64,000 nt of DNA from Haloimpatiens sp. FM7315 (GTDB taxonomy: Bacteria; Bacillota; Clostridia; Clostridiales; Clostridiaceae), in the NCBI GenBank assembly GCA_041861885.1, contig JBGVUE010000001.1, positions 1,538,001 through 1,602,000 on the forward strand, given 5' to 3'. How positions within the stretch are numbered: the first letter of the stretch is position 1; each line of letters starts with the position of its first letter. The notes beneath the pieces are model-generated. The model was not told the DNA's origin and did not search any database. It saw only the letters and a list, made by a program, of their open reading frames with translations. Below, one piece after another: positions 9,453-19,763 of this stretch. Made by a program: the position numbers and the translations under genes.

Positions 9453-9971
9453 ATGTTTAAATTAATAGGCTCATTAATTATAATTTTATCTTGTTCTTAT
9501 TTAGGATTTTCAATAGGAAGTGGAATTAGAAAAAGATTAATTCAATTAAAAGAATTGGAAAAAAATGTTTATTTACTCAAAAATGAAATGTTTTACACAT
9601 ACACGAGTTTACCTGAGGCTTTTTCAAAAGTAGGCTTAAAATCTAAAGGTGTGATAAAGAATATTTTTGTAACTATTTCAGATCTTCTATATTCAAATGA
9701 GGTTTCAGATGTATATGAAGCAGTGAATAAAAGTATAAAAAAATATAATATTGATTTAAAACTTATAGATGAGGATATAGATATAGTTTTAAATTTAGCA
9801 AAGTCTTTAGGAAATTGTGACTTAGAAGGTCAAAAATCAATTTTTGAACTGACAATTAGTAATTTAAAAAAACAAATTTTAGTAGCAGAAGATTCTTTGG
9901 ATAAAAATGTGAAAATGTATAGATGTCTAGGGGTTTCTATAGGGGCCATGATAGTTATTATGTTGATATAG
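9453..9971 (+). CDS. spoIIIAB: Stage III sporulation protein AB
   Basis: GspF-like membrane component of the forespore channel. I take ATG 9453 (AGGGGT upstream) rather than the ATG 21 bases earlier, because it gives MFKLIGSLIIILSC and 172 residues, the family length. One membrane helix lies at each end, with a helical cytoplasmic region between containing LKELEKNVYLLKNEM and FELTISNLKKQI. Confidence 0.95.
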   Translation: MFKLIGSLIIILSCSYLGFSIGSGIRKRLIQLKELEKNVYLLKNEMFYTYTSLPEAFSKVGLKSKGVIKNIFVTISDLLYSNEVSDVYEAVNKSIKKYNIDLKLIDEDIDIVLNLAKSLGNCDLEGQKSIFELTISNLKKQILVAEDSLDKNVKMYRCLGVSIGAMIVIMLI

Positions 9972-9980
9972 GGGGTAATT

Positions 9981-10178
9981 ATGTTAGATGTAGGTTTAAT
10001 ATTTAAGATAGGTGCAGTAGGTATTTTAATAATTATATTGGATAAGGTTTTAAAAAGTGGAGGAAGAGAGGAGTATGCAGTTATTAGTAACTTGACTGGC
10101 ATAATAATAATATTAATGCTGGTTTTAAATTTAGTAAATAAATTGTTTACCAGTGTAAAGACTTTATTTCAGCTATAG
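9981..10178 (+). CDS. spoIIIAC: Stage III sporulation protein AC
   Basis: 65-residue membrane protein with two helices (VGLIFKIGAVGILIIIL and NLTGIIIILMLVLNLV). Size and place in the operon are exactly those of SpoIIIAC. Nine bases after AB, with GGGGG ribosome binding site. Confidence 0.95.
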   Translation: MLDVGLIFKIGAVGILIIILDKVLKSGGREEYAVISNLTGIIIILMLVLNLVNKLFTSVKTLFQL

Positions 10179-10187
10179 GAGGAGGAA

Positions 10188-10570
10188 ATGGATATTGTAA
10201 AAATTTGCGCTTTTGCTTTTGTGGCTTTATTTGTTATGAGTTTATTCAAAGGTAGCAAAAATCAAATAACTATGGCAATAAGTATGGTATGTGGAATTAT
10301 TATACTTATGGCCATGATAGATAAGCTAAGTGTAATAATAAAATTTCTTCAAAATTTAGCTGTTAAAGCAAATATAGATTTTGTATATTTAAATGTGGTT
10401 TTTAAGGTTCTAGGAATAGCTTTTTTAGCAACTTTTGTAGTGAGATCTGTAAAGATGCAGGAGAAAATAGCATTGCTTCAAAAGTTGAGTTTAGTGGAAA
10501 AATATTTATATTAGTGCTATCTATACCAATTTTAATGGCTGTTTTAGATGCAATTTTAAAAATTATGTAA
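10188..10570 (+). CDS. spoIIIAD: Stage III sporulation protein AD (frameshift as read)
   Basis: Polytopic channel component. ATG 10188 follows AGGAGGA. As read the protein ends early at 10514. One extra A in the AAAA at about 10473-10476 continues into VEFSGKIFILVLSIPILMAVLDAILKIM and TAA 10568-10570, giving ~128 residues, the usual SpoIIIAD length. That restored tail is a strong argument that the break is a sequence error. Confidence 0.92.
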
Positions 10571-10589
10571 ATTTACAAGTGGGGTAATT

Positions 10590-11755
10590 ATGAAAAAAAT
10601 AATATGTCTTTTGTTTATAATTTGTATTTTAATGGGCTTTAGTACTAATGTACAAGCTTATAGCTTAGATAAGACTGAAGAGATTAATATAGAAAATGAA
10701 AGGCAGGTGGAGGGACTTTATAAATATATAACAGATATAAAGAATAAATATGAAATACTTCAAGATTTAAATCCTAAAGAATATGTTAAAAACATAATGA
10801 AGACTGGAGATGGAAAAATAAATATAAAAAATGTCAAGAGTCTTTTAACTAAATATATTTTTAAAGAAGTTATAAACTGCTCAAAAATTATGGCTATGCT
10901 TATAGTTATTGGTATAATAAGTGCTTTATTAAAAAATCTTGAAAATGCTTTCAGTAGTGAAAATGTTACTAATATAGCTTATTTTGCTTGCTATTCTCTT
11001 CTTATAATAATAATAGTTAAAAGTTTTAAAATTGGACTTAGTTTAACCATAACAACTATAAATGGTATGGTGAATTTTATGAACTCTTTAATTCCTCTAC
11101 TCCTTGTTTTAATTGCAAGTGTAGGGGGATTGCAGAAGCTTCTGTAATGAATCCTTTGATAATTGCTATGCTTAACATATGTTCAAAAATATATGTTGAT
11201 TTTATTATCCCAATTATACTAATGAGTTTTATGCTTATGTTTGTAAACAACATATCTAAAGACTATAAAATAAGCAATTTATCTAATTTATTCAATAAGG
11301 TTGCATTGTGGTCTCAGGGTATACTTATGACTATATTTGTAGGAGTAATAAGTATAAGAGGTATAACCTGTAAAACTTTTGATGTAGTTACAGCAAAAAC
11401 TGCCAAGTATGCAGTAGATAACTTTGTACCGATAGTTGGTAAATGTTTGTCAGATGCATTATCTGCAGTTGCTGGATATTCAATATTGCTTAAAAATGCC
11501 TTAAGTGTTTTAGGATTAGTAGTTATTATTTCTATTGTTGCTTTTCCAATAATTAAAATGCTTATTATAGTCTTAATATACAAAACTACTGCAGCTCTAT
11601 TAGAACCTATTTGTGATGAGAGGATAGTAAACTGTGTAAATGGTACAGGAGATTCATTAACTCTTATTACTTCAACGCTTATAAGCGTTTCAATAATGTT
11701 TTTTATAATGATTTCTATATTATTTGCTGCAGGTACAGGTGTACTGGGAGGTTAG
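10590..11755 (+). CDS. spoIIIAE: Stage III sporulation protein AE (frameshift as read)
   Basis: Large polytopic membrane protein of the SpoIIIA complex, with an N-terminal signal-like helix (MKKIICLLFIICILMGF), an extracytoplasmic region of ~75 residues, then about seven helices. The frame breaks in the G run at about 11124-11128. One more G gives SVGGIAEASVMNPLII, matching the conserved family junction. Merged length ~389 residues, as expected. Confidence 0.94.
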
Positions 11756-11758
11756 ATT

Positions 11759-12334
11759 ATGATTGAGTTTATGAAAGTTTGGGTAGTAAACATAAGTATA
11801 GGGGTGTTTTTTATCTTAGCAATTGAAATGATTATGCCATCTAATAGTTTAAAAAAATATGTTAAATTTATATTGGGATTAATACTTATGGTTATAATAA
11901 TAAATCCAATAGTAAAATTGTTTAATGGGGATATAGATATTAATGCTCTGATTCAAAAAAACAGTTATGTAGATAAAAATGAGTATAAAAATTCCTATAA
12001 TGAATATAAATATAAAAACATAGAAAATACAAGTCAAGTATTTCAATATAATTTGCAAAATAAAATTATGGACAAATTAAAGAGTAAATATAAAGATAAC
12101 AAATTTGATGTGAAAGCAAAGATCAAATATGATGAGTTGACAAATTCATTCTTAATAATAAATTTGGATATAGGTGTAAAAAAAGATGCTCTAATAAAAA
12201 AATAGAAATAAATAAAAAAGAAGATATAAAAAAAGAAAAAATACCTAAATGATAATTTTTCAAGAGATATTAAAAATTATATTTTGTTGGAATTTGACAT
12301 ACCAATAAAAAGTGTAAATATATATCTAATTTAA
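11759..12334 (+). CDS. spoIIIAF: Stage III sporulation protein AF (two frameshifts as read)
   Basis: Two N-terminal helices (VNISIGVFFILAIEMI and FILGLILMVIIINPIV) and a soluble C-terminal domain. Breaks lie in A runs near 12195-12201 and near 12250. Restored, the tail runs ...NYILLEFDIPIKSVNIYLI to TAA 12332-12334, giving ~192 residues. This places the stop 10 bases before the spoIIIAG ATG, in line with the tight spacing of the rest of the operon. Confidence 0.88.
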
Positions 12335-12344
12335 GGAGGAGAAT

Positions 12345-12953
12345 ATGGATCTAAAAGAAACTTTAGTTAAAATAAAAAATTCTCTTTTAAAGGAAGGCAA
12401 TGGTAAAAAGAATCTACCGGTGTTTATAATTTTAATTATGATAGGCATTTTGCTTATACTTATAAGTAATAGTTTTAAAGGTACAAGCGGTACAACATCA
12501 GTATCTGCAGTTAATGTAAAGGAAAATGAGGAAAAAGTTATAGAAACAACAGATGAAGATTATGAATTACTTCTACAAAAAGAATTGGAGCACAAACTAG
12601 AAAAAATTGAAGGCGTAGGAACAGTTGAAGTAATGATTTATTTTGAAAGTGGGGAAGAAAAGGTACCTGCTGTAAATATAACAAATTCTAATAGCGTAAC
12701 AAATGAAGAGGATACTTCTGGAGGAAAAAGGAAAGTTTCTCAAAACAATAATGATAAAAATGTGGTAGTTACAAACGATGATGGAGATAATAAACCTCTT
12801 ATTCTAAAGAAAAATAAACCGAAAGTAACGGGGGTTTTAATAGTAGCAAAAGGAGCTGAAAATAAAATAACAGAACTTAGGATAACAAAAGCTGTAAGTG
12901 CTTTATTTAATTTGTCTAGGGAAAAAGTTAATGTATATCCTATGGAAAAATAG
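12345..12953 (+). CDS. spoIIIAG: Stage III sporulation protein AG
   Basis: Forms a large ring in the intermembrane space that lines the feeding-tube channel. 202 residues: one N-terminal helix (FIILIMIGILLILIS) then a ring-building-motif region, LEHKLEKIEGVGTVEVMIYFE, interrupted by a long Asn/Asp-rich insert (residues ~115-145) as in other clostridial versions, and the closing VTGVLIVAKGAENKITELRITKAVSALF. AAGGAGGAG ribosome binding site. Confidence 0.95.
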   Translation: MDLKETLVKIKNSLLKEGNGKKNLPVFIILIMIGILLILISNSFKGTSGTTSVSAVNVKENEEKVIETTDEDYELLLQKELEHKLEKIEGVGTVEVMIYFESGEEKVPAVNITNSNSVTNEEDTSGGKRKVSQNNNDKNVVVTNDDGDNKPLILKKNKPKVTGVLIVAKGAENKITELRITKAVSALFNLSREKVNVYPMEK

Positions 12954-12989
12954 CATATAATTCAATGTAAGAAAAAATGGGGGTAAAAA

Positions 12990-13502
12990 ATGAATAAAAA
13001 ACAAGCTGTTATTATTGTAACATTACTAGTACTTATTGTATGTGTAGGTATGATTGGTCTTAAGGTAAATGGTCCTTTGATTTCCAAAAATGGTGGAGGC
13101 TCAAAAGATAAGAGCGCTATTTCAACGAATAGTAATGAAAGTAGTGAGGCAAATGCTAATTACTTTACTGAAGCTAAAATGGTTAAACAAGAAGAAACTG
13201 TTAAAGTATTGCAACAGTTAAAAGAAGTAATTAATAATGAAAACATAGATAAAGATCAAAAAGCTAAAGTTATTGATGAATTTAATACTATTTCTGTTAA
13301 CTCAGATAAGGAAAACAAAGTAGAGTTAGCATTAAAGGGAAAAGGCTATGAAGATGTAGTTTGTACTATAGAAAATTCTAACAAAGTTAGAGTCGTAATA
13401 AAATCAAGCGAAAAGCCAACTGAAAAGCAAATAAAAGAGATTCACGATGTTGTTATGAGTATTACTCAGCTAAGTGATGTGGAAATTGAAAATAGGGAAT
13501 AA
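12990..13502 (+). CDS. spoIIIAH: Stage III sporulation protein AH
   Basis: Mother-cell partner of SpoIIQ across the septum. 170 residues: one N-terminal helix (AVIIVTLLVLIVCVGMIGL), a Ser/Asn-rich linker and a C-terminal YscJ/FliF-type domain (VELALKGKGYEDVVCTIE ... VMSITQLSDVEIE). GGGGGT ribosome binding site. Last gene of the operon. Confidence 0.94.
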   Translation: MNKKQAVIIVTLLVLIVCVGMIGLKVNGPLISKNGGGSKDKSAISTNSNESSEANANYFTEAKMVKQEETVKVLQQLKEVINNENIDKDQKAKVIDEFNTISVNSDKENKVELALKGKGYEDVVCTIENSNKVRVVIKSSEKPTEKQIKEIHDVVMSITQLSDVEIENRE

Positions 13503-13583
13503 CAATTGTAAATATAAAGTATATTTGATATAATGTACGTAAGGGTAAAGAGGTTTATTTAAGGGACTTAAGGAGGTAACGAA

Positions 13584-13981
13584 ATGGATGAAAATATAAA
13601 AGAAACTTCATCAATTGGAGTAGTTAAGATTTCTGACGAAGTAGTAAGTGTAGTTGCTGGTTTAGCTGCTGATGAAATTGAAGGAATAGAGGGAATGAAT
13701 TCAGGAATTACTTCAGGTATATCACAGATATTAGGTGGTAAGAAAAATCCATCAAAAGGTGTCAAAGTTACAGTGACAGAAGATAATGCTTCTATTGATT
13801 TATATGTAGTAGTAAGATATGGTGTGAAAATACCAGAAGTATGTGAAAAAGTTCAAAAAATGTTATGAAAACCGTAGAAACTATTACAGGATTAAAAGTT
13901 TCAACTGTTAACATATACGTTCAAAATGTGGTAATCTATAAAAGTGAATCTAAAGAAAATACAGAACAAAGAGAAAATTAA
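13584..13981 (+). CDS. Asp23/Gls24 family envelope-stress protein, YqhY type (frameshift as read)
   Basis: Small cytoplasmic protein of the alkaline-shock family, commonly upstream of nusB and, in Bacillus, linked to acetyl-CoA carboxylase. Motifs: GVVKISDEVVSVVAGLAADEI and the GVKVTVTEDNASIDLYVVVRYG core. As read it stops at 13868. One more A in the run at 13855-13860 adds VMKTVETITGLKVSTVNIYV, the conserved C-terminal half, and a TAA at 13979-13981. A palindrome terminator starts two bases later. Confidence 0.88.
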
Positions 13982-13982
13982 C

Positions 13983-14010
13983 AAACACCCTCTGAATTCA
14001 GAGGGTGTTT
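13983..14010 (+). terminator. 28-bp perfect palindrome, probable terminator
   Basis: AAACACCCTCTGAA and its perfect complement form one continuous palindrome right after the YqhY-type gene. The T tail is short (GTTTCC), so termination may be partial or bidirectional. Confidence 0.65.
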
Positions 14011-14097
14011 CCATGTTCGTAAATTATGAAAAGAATTAGTATATTTGCTAATTTTTTGATAATACTTTATATATAAGAGTTTGAGAGGAGAATATAC

Positions 14098-14499
14098 ATG
14101 AACAGAAGAAAGTCAAGAGAACTAGCTATGAAATTAATCTATGAAATCAATGCAAGCAAAAGTGATTATATTGATGTAATATCAAATTATAAGGAAAATA
14201 CAGATGAAGATTTAAGTAATATAGACTTTTCCTATATAACAAAAATGATTAAAGGTATTAAAGACAATGGAAAATACATAGATGATATCATAGAAGAACA
14301 TTCAAGTAATTGGAAGATAAATAGAATATCTAAGGTTAACCTTTCTATTTTAAGACTAGCAATATATGAAATAAAGTTTTTAGAGGATGTGCCAGATAAA
14401 GTTGCAGTAAACGAGGCAATAGAGCTTGCCAAAAAATATTCTGAAGATAAAGCTTCAAGTTTTATAAATGGGATATTAGGAAATCTAATAAAAAAATAA
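14098..14499 (+). CDS. nusB: Transcription antitermination factor NusB
   Basis: Binds boxA RNA together with NusE (ribosomal protein S10) in rRNA antitermination. 133 residues, all-helical: MNRRKSRELAMKLIYEIN at the N-terminus, then LSILRLAIYEIKFLEDVPDKVAVNEAIELAKKY with the conserved NEAIELAKKYS signature. GAGAGGAGAA ribosome binding site. Starts the nusB-xseA-xseB-ispA cluster. Confidence 0.96.
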   Translation: MNRRKSRELAMKLIYEINASKSDYIDVISNYKENTDEDLSNIDFSYITKMIKGIKDNGKYIDDIIEEHSSNWKINRISKVNLSILRLAIYEIKFLEDVPDKVAVNEAIELAKKYSEDKASSFINGILGNLIKK

Positions 14500-14532
14500 T
14501 TTATTTCGAATTGAAAGGAAGCACCTTAAAAT

Positions 14533-15743
14533 ATGTATATTAAAACTTTAACTGTAGGTAAACTAAACAACTACATAAAGAAAATAATGGATAATGATTT
14601 TATACTTAAAAACATTTATGTAAAAGGTGAAATTTCCAATTTTAAGAAGCATACTAGCGGACATATGTATTTTTCTTTAAAAGACCAAGATGGAAAAATA
14701 AATTGTGTTATGTTTAGAGAAGATGCAAAAAATCTAACATTTGATATGGAAAATGGAATGAATGTTTTAGTTACAGGAAGAGTTTCATTGTATGTAAAGG
14801 AAGGTAATTATCAATTATATTGTAATAACATAGAAATAGAAGGTTTAGGAGAATTACATATTGCTTTTGAAAATTTGAAAAAGAAGTTATTAAATGAAGG
14901 AATATTTGATGAGGGTAATAAGAGAGAATTACCGAAATTTCCTAAAAAAATAGGAGTTATAACTTCACCTACAGGGGCGGCTATAAAAGACATTATAAAT
15001 GTTACGTTTAGAAGAAACCCAATGATGAATATAACGGTATACTCTGCCTTAGTTCAAGGAGATAGAGCTAGTTTTGAAATAATTGAAGGATTAAAATACT
15101 TTGAAAATGATCCATCAATTGATGTGATAATTGTAGCTAGAGGTGGAGGGTCTATTGAGGAATTATGGGCGTTTAATGATGAAAATTTAGCTTATAGTAT
15201 CTACGAGTGCAAAAACCTGTTGTATCGGGAGTAGGTCATGAAACGGATTTTACAATAGTAGATTTTGTAAGTGATAGGAGGGCTCCTACTCCCTCTGCTG
15301 CAGCAGAAATTGTAGTGCCTGATCTTCAAAACGAACAAAGAAAGTTACAGGATTTAAAGAATAATTTGGAAAGTAGTATAGAGGACATTATAGAAGGTAA
15401 ATATATAACACTTGATTTACAAAGAAAGAACTTACAATTAAATAGTCCCTTAAATAATATAGTTAATTCATATAGTGTTTTAGAAAACTATAAAAATATC
15501 ATATTAAATAAAATAAATATAAAAATGTCACTTGAAAAAGAAAAGCTGACTAGGTATAGAATTTTGTTAGATTTAAACAATCCAATAAAATTATTAGATA
15601 AAGGATATTCTATTATTTTAGATGAAAAACGAAGGTTAATTAAATCTACAGATGAATTAAAGAAAACGCAAATTGTAAACATACGTTTAAAGGATGGAGA
15701 AGGTAAATTTAAAATAAAATATATGGAGGATAACAATGGCTAA
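14533..15743 (+). CDS. xseA: Exodeoxyribonuclease VII large subunit (frameshift as read)
   Basis: Single-strand DNA exonuclease subunit. N-terminal OB fold ([22 protein letters not shown]), catalytic core with [34 protein letters not shown] and [27 protein letters not shown], then a helical C-terminal region. The core is split at an A run at 15211-15215. One A restores [13 protein letters not shown] across the join. Overlaps xseB by 8 bases. Length ~403 residues, normal. Confidence 0.94.
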
Positions 15744-15963
15744 GCAAAAATCTTACGAAGAAATGATGAAGGAATTAGAAAACATTGTTAGACTTATGGA
15801 GGAAGACTTATCTTTAGAAAGTTCTATGAAGAACTACGAAAACGGAATAAAAATTTATCATAAGATGTATAAAATTTTAAACGAAGCTGAAGGAAAAATA
15901 AAAATAATAAAAGATAAGGAAGAAAAAGATTTTTGGAAAAGAGTGAATAAATATGAATGTTGA
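15736..15963 (+). CDS. xseB: Exodeoxyribonuclease VII small subunit
   Basis: 75 residues with [35 protein letters not shown], the family signature. The last residues ([11 protein letters not shown]) look unnatural. With one more T in the T run near 15930 the protein would end ...EKDFLEKSE and stop just before the ispA ATG, which is more typical. The coordinates given follow the sequence as it stands. Confidence 0.9.
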   Translation: MAKQKSYEEMMKELENIVRLMEEDLSLESSMKNYENGIKIYHKMYKILNEAEGKIKIIKDKEEKDFWKRVNKYEC

Positions 15964-16819
15964 GAATTTAAAGAAGGATACAGAGCATTGGATAAAGAAT
16001 TATTTCAAAAACAAAGGAAGTTACAATAAAGCAATATACGACTCTATGTATTATAGTATATCAGTTGGAGGAAAGAGAATTAGACCAATATTGATGCTTT
16101 TAACTTATAGCATGTATAAAGAGGATTATAAAGATATTTTACCAGTGGCCTGTGCGGTTGAAATGATTCATACTTATTCACTTATACATGATGATCTTCC
16201 TTGTATGGATAATGACGATTTAAGAAGAGGTAAACCAACTAATCACAAAGTTTATGGTGAAGCTATGGCTACTCTTTCTGGAGACGGACTTTTAAATGAA
16301 GCTATGAGTATCATGTTTAAATATGTTATAGAGAATAAAAGAGGCTTAGAAGCATGCTATAGTATATCGGTGGCTTCTGGGGTTGAAGGAATGATAGCAG
16401 GACAGGTTGTTGATATTTTAGGAGAAGGAAAGAAACTATCAAAAGAAGAACTAAATTATATGCATAAGAAAAAGACTGGAGAATTAATTAAAGCACCTAT
16501 AGTTGCAGGGGCATTGCTAGGAGCAGCACCTAAAGAAGACGTTGAAAAACTAAGTTTATTTGGTGAAAAGTTAGGGCTAGCATTTCAGATAAAGGATGAT
16601 ATATTAGATGTAATTGGAGATGTTAATTCTCTTGGTAAAAATACAAAAAGTGATGCCGAAAAAAATAAAGCTACTTTTGTTTCACAATGTGGGTTACAAG
16701 AATCTATAGATTTTTCAAAAAAAGTAACTTCAGAATGTATAGAAATTTTACATAAAATTAATGGAAATACTCAAGATTTAGAGAGTTTAACCTTATTTCT
16801 ATTGAATCGAAATAATTGA
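15953..16819 (+). CDS. ispA: Geranyl/farnesyl diphosphate synthase
   Basis: Condenses isopentenyl diphosphate with allylic diphosphates to make farnesyl diphosphate. 288 residues with both Asp-rich motifs: first LIHDDLPCMDNDDLRRGK (DDxxxxD type), second KDDILDVIGD. GGKRIRP and the KKTGELIKAPI loop are present. Downstream of xseB and upstream of dxs, the usual grouping of isoprenoid genes in clostridia. Confidence 0.96.
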   Translation: MNVENLKKDTEHWIKNYFKNKGSYNKAIYDSMYYSISVGGKRIRPILMLLTYSMYKEDYKDILPVACAVEMIHTYSLIHDDLPCMDNDDLRRGKPTNHKVYGEAMATLSGDGLLNEAMSIMFKYVIENKRGLEACYSISVASGVEGMIAGQVVDILGEGKKLSKEELNYMHKKKTGELIKAPIVAGALLGAAPKEDVEKLSLFGEKLGLAFQIKDDILDVIGDVNSLGKNTKSDAEKNKATFVSQCGLQESIDFSKKVTSECIEILHKINGNTQDLESLTLFLLNRNN

Positions 16820-16987
16820 TGTATATTAGTGCTTAAAGGAACTAAATATTTTTGAATAATTTTGAATAATATTGTTGACTGTGATATAATAACGACTACA
16901 AGGTGTTAAATAATATTAATAATATTTTAAGTTAAAAGAATTAAAATTGCTTATGAGTAAGATAATATTTCACTGCATAGGTCGAAC

Positions 16988-17020
16988 GCTACTAAGGAGT
17001 TAACAAATTAGTAGCTATTT
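16988..17020 (+). promoter_or_regulatory. Hairpin in the leader between ispA and dxs
   Basis: GCTACTAA (16988-16995) and TTAGTAGC (17008-17015) form a perfect 8-bp stem followed by TATTTTAA. It lies in a 250-base gap before dxs. It could be a weak terminator of the ispA transcript or an attenuator. No known riboswitch consensus is recognisable in this leader. Confidence 0.4.
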
Positions 17021-17069
17021 TAATATAATAACATATTTTAAAATATGTAAATGAGAAGGAAAGTATACA

Positions 17070-18931
17070 ATGAACAGAATTTTAGAAAATTACAAAGATA
17101 TATACGACGTTAAAAAAATGAGTTATGAAGAATTAGATGAATTTTCAAGGGAAATAAGAAATTTTTTGATAGAAAAGGTCTCTAATACCGGAGGACATCT
17201 TGCTTCTAATTTGGGAGTTGTAGAACTAACGTTAAGTTTGTATAAAGTTTTTGATTTTAATAAAGATAAATTAGTATGGGATGTTGGGCATCAATCCTAT
17301 ATACATAAAATATTAACTGGAAGAAAGGATTCTTTTGATTCCTTAAGGCAATACAATGGAATTAGTGGGTTTCCAAAACGCAAAGAGAGTATATATGATA
17401 CTTTCGATGTGGGTCATAGCAGTACTTCAATATCTGCAGCTTTAGGTATGGCTCGGGCTAGAGATTTGATGGGAGAAAAAAATGAAGTTATTGCTGTTAT
17501 AGGTGATGGTGCGTTAACTGGTGGAATGGCACTAGAAGCCCTTAATGATTTGGGATATTCTAAAAATAAGGTAATAATAATATTAAATGATAATCAGATG
17601 TCCATAGATAAGAATGTAGGAGGGGTTTCTACATATTTAAGCACTATAAGGACAGATCCAAAATACAATAAATTTAAAAATGATTTCAATAACACCTTAA
17701 GGAAAATACCACTAGGAGAAGGTGTTGCAAATTCAATACAAAGGATAAAAGATGGTATTAAGCAAATGCTAGTACCTGGAATGCTTTTTGAAGACATGGG
17801 AATTAAATATTTAGGACCAATAGATGGACATAACATTAAGTACCTCTCAAGAATACTTACTATGTGTAAAAACATAGATTATCCAGTATTGATTCATGTA
17901 GTAACCAAAAAGGGAAAAGGGTATAAATATGCGGAATTGAGTCCAAATAAATTTCACGGTATAGGACCTTTTAACTTAGAAAATGGAGAAGTTGTGTCTT
18001 CTTCAAAAGTAACTTATTCAAAAGTATTTGGCGAAGAAATGGTTAAAATTGGAGAAAGAAATCCTAAGGTAGTTGCAATAACTGCTGCCATGCCAGATGG
18101 CACTGGTTTAAAAGAATTTTCAAAAAATATCCTAAAAGGTATTTCGATGTAGGAATAGCTGAGCAACATGCAGTTACTATGGCAGCGGGACTTGCAGTAT
18201 CAGGTTTTAGACCTGTTTTTGCAGTTTATTCCACCTTCCTTCAAAGAGCCTATGATCAAATTTTACATGATGTTTGCATTCAAAATTTACCAGTTGTTTT
18301 CGCTATTGATAGAGCAGGGATAGTTGGTAATGATGGAGAAACCCATCAAGGAGTTTTTGATATTTCATATTTGTCACATATACCTAACCTATGCATAGTT
18401 AGTCCTAAGAATACAGATGAACTAAGACCTTTACTGAATTGGGCAGTGAGTCAAGATTTTCCTGTGGCAATAAGATATCCTAGGGGTGGAGATTGTGATA
18501 ATCTGAATTTAAACTCCATAAAGTCTGTTGTAAGAGGGAAATGGGAAATTATTTCAGATGAAGGAGATATTGCTATAATAGCAGTTGGTCATATGGTTCA
18601 AAAGGCTGTATTAGCTATGGAAAAACTAAATAAATTAGGTGTTAAAGTTTCAGTTATAAATGCATGCTTTATTAAACCTATAGATACAGAGTTATTAGAT
18701 AATTTATTTAAGAGTAAATCTAATATCTTTACTATAGAGGACAATGTTATTAAAGGTGGATTTGGAACTAATGTTATTGAGTATACAAATTCCATTAAAG
18801 GCAGTTGTAAAGTTGTAAATTTGGGATTTAAAGATAAATTTATACCACATGGTGATGTACAAACGTTATTTAAAGTTAATAATTTAGATGTTCAGGGTAT
18901 AGTTGAAACTATCTTATCAAATATTAAGTAA
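17070..18931 (+). CDS. dxs: 1-deoxy-D-xylulose-5-phosphate synthase (frameshift as read)
   Basis: Thiamine-diphosphate enzyme joining pyruvate and glyceraldehyde 3-phosphate, first step of the MEP pathway. Domain [47 protein letters not shown] (ThDP-binding GDG...N). Domain [20 protein letters not shown] and the [15 protein letters not shown] segment. Domain III: transketolase C-terminal part. The frame breaks at the A run at about 18124-18129, and one A gives [16 protein letters not shown]. Merged length ~621 residues. MEP-pathway ispA and ispH are also in the window, so a broken dxs is unlikely to be real. Confidence 0.96.
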
Positions 18932-18943
18932 AGGTGAAGGCGT

Positions 18944-19756
18944 ATGTGTGATACAAAAGAAAGACTAGATGTTGAATTAGTAAAGAGAGAATTATTTTTA
19001 TCTAGAGAAAAAGCGAGAGAGAGTATTTCAAAAGGAGAGATTTATGTAAACGGAGTTTGCATAATAAAGCCTTCAAAGAAAGTAGGAAAAGAAGATAAAC
19101 TTGAATTTAGAGGAAAAATACTTCCCTATGTAAGTAGGGGAGGATTAAAATTAGAAAAAGCAATAAAAGAATTTAACATAGATCTTAAAGCAAAGGTATG
19201 CTTTGATATTGGAGCCTCTACTGGTGGATTCAGCGATTGCATGCTTCAAAATGATGCTTTTAAGGTTTTTGCTATTGATGTTGGAACAGGTCAATTGCAT
19301 GAAAAGATAAAAGAAGATAAAAGAGTTGTAAATTTAGAAAAAACTAATATAAGATATTTAAACTATGATAAAGTAGGAGAATATGGAGATTTTGCAAGTA
19401 TAGATGTCTCTTTTATATCACTTACAAAAGTTATACCTTCAGTAGTAGCACTTTTAAAGGAAAAAGGAGAGGTTGTTGCCCTTATAAAGCCACAGTTTGA
19501 AGCTGGAAAAGGCAAAATTGGAAAGCACGGCGTAGTAAAAAAACAACAAGTTCATGTTGAAGTAATAAATAATATATGTAACTTTCTTATATTGCATAAA
19601 TTATCCATTCTAAACCTAAGTTATTCACCTATAAAGGGACCGGAAGGTAATATTGAGTATTTAATATATTTTACTAAAGATGAATTGGATTCTAAAATTG
19701 TTTTGAAAGAAAAAATATTAACTACAGTAAAAAATGCGCATAATGATTTGAGGTAG
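18944..19756 (+). CDS. tlyA: TlyA-family rRNA 2'-O-methyltransferase
   Basis: 270 residues: S4 RNA-binding domain at the N-terminus (RLDVELVKRELFLSREKARES, then ISKGEIYVNG) followed by an FtsJ-like SAM-dependent methyltransferase domain (VCFDIGASTGGFSDCML, IDVGTGQLHEK, FASIDVSFISLTKVIP, ALIKPQFE). TlyA proteins methylate 16S/23S rRNA ribose in mycobacteria. The clostridial version is usually annotated as hemolysin-like. Sits between dxs and nadK with short gaps. Confidence 0.93.
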   Translation: MCDTKERLDVELVKRELFLSREKARESISKGEIYVNGVCIIKPSKKVGKEDKLEFRGKILPYVSRGGLKLEKAIKEFNIDLKAKVCFDIGASTGGFSDCMLQNDAFKVFAIDVGTGQLHEKIKEDKRVVNLEKTNIRYLNYDKVGEYGDFASIDVSFISLTKVIPSVVALLKEKGEVVALIKPQFEAGKGKIGKHGVVKKQQVHVEVINNICNFLILHKLSILNLSYSPIKGPEGNIEYLIYFTKDELDSKIVLKEKILTTVKNAHNDLR

Positions 19757-19763
19757 ATTTAAT

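Noticed and set aside
9830..10102. 90-codon minus-strand frame across spoIIIAB-AC
   Set aside because: Antisense shadow of membrane-protein coding sequence; no ribosome binding site and no family resemblance. Similar antisense frames throughout were dropped for the same reason.
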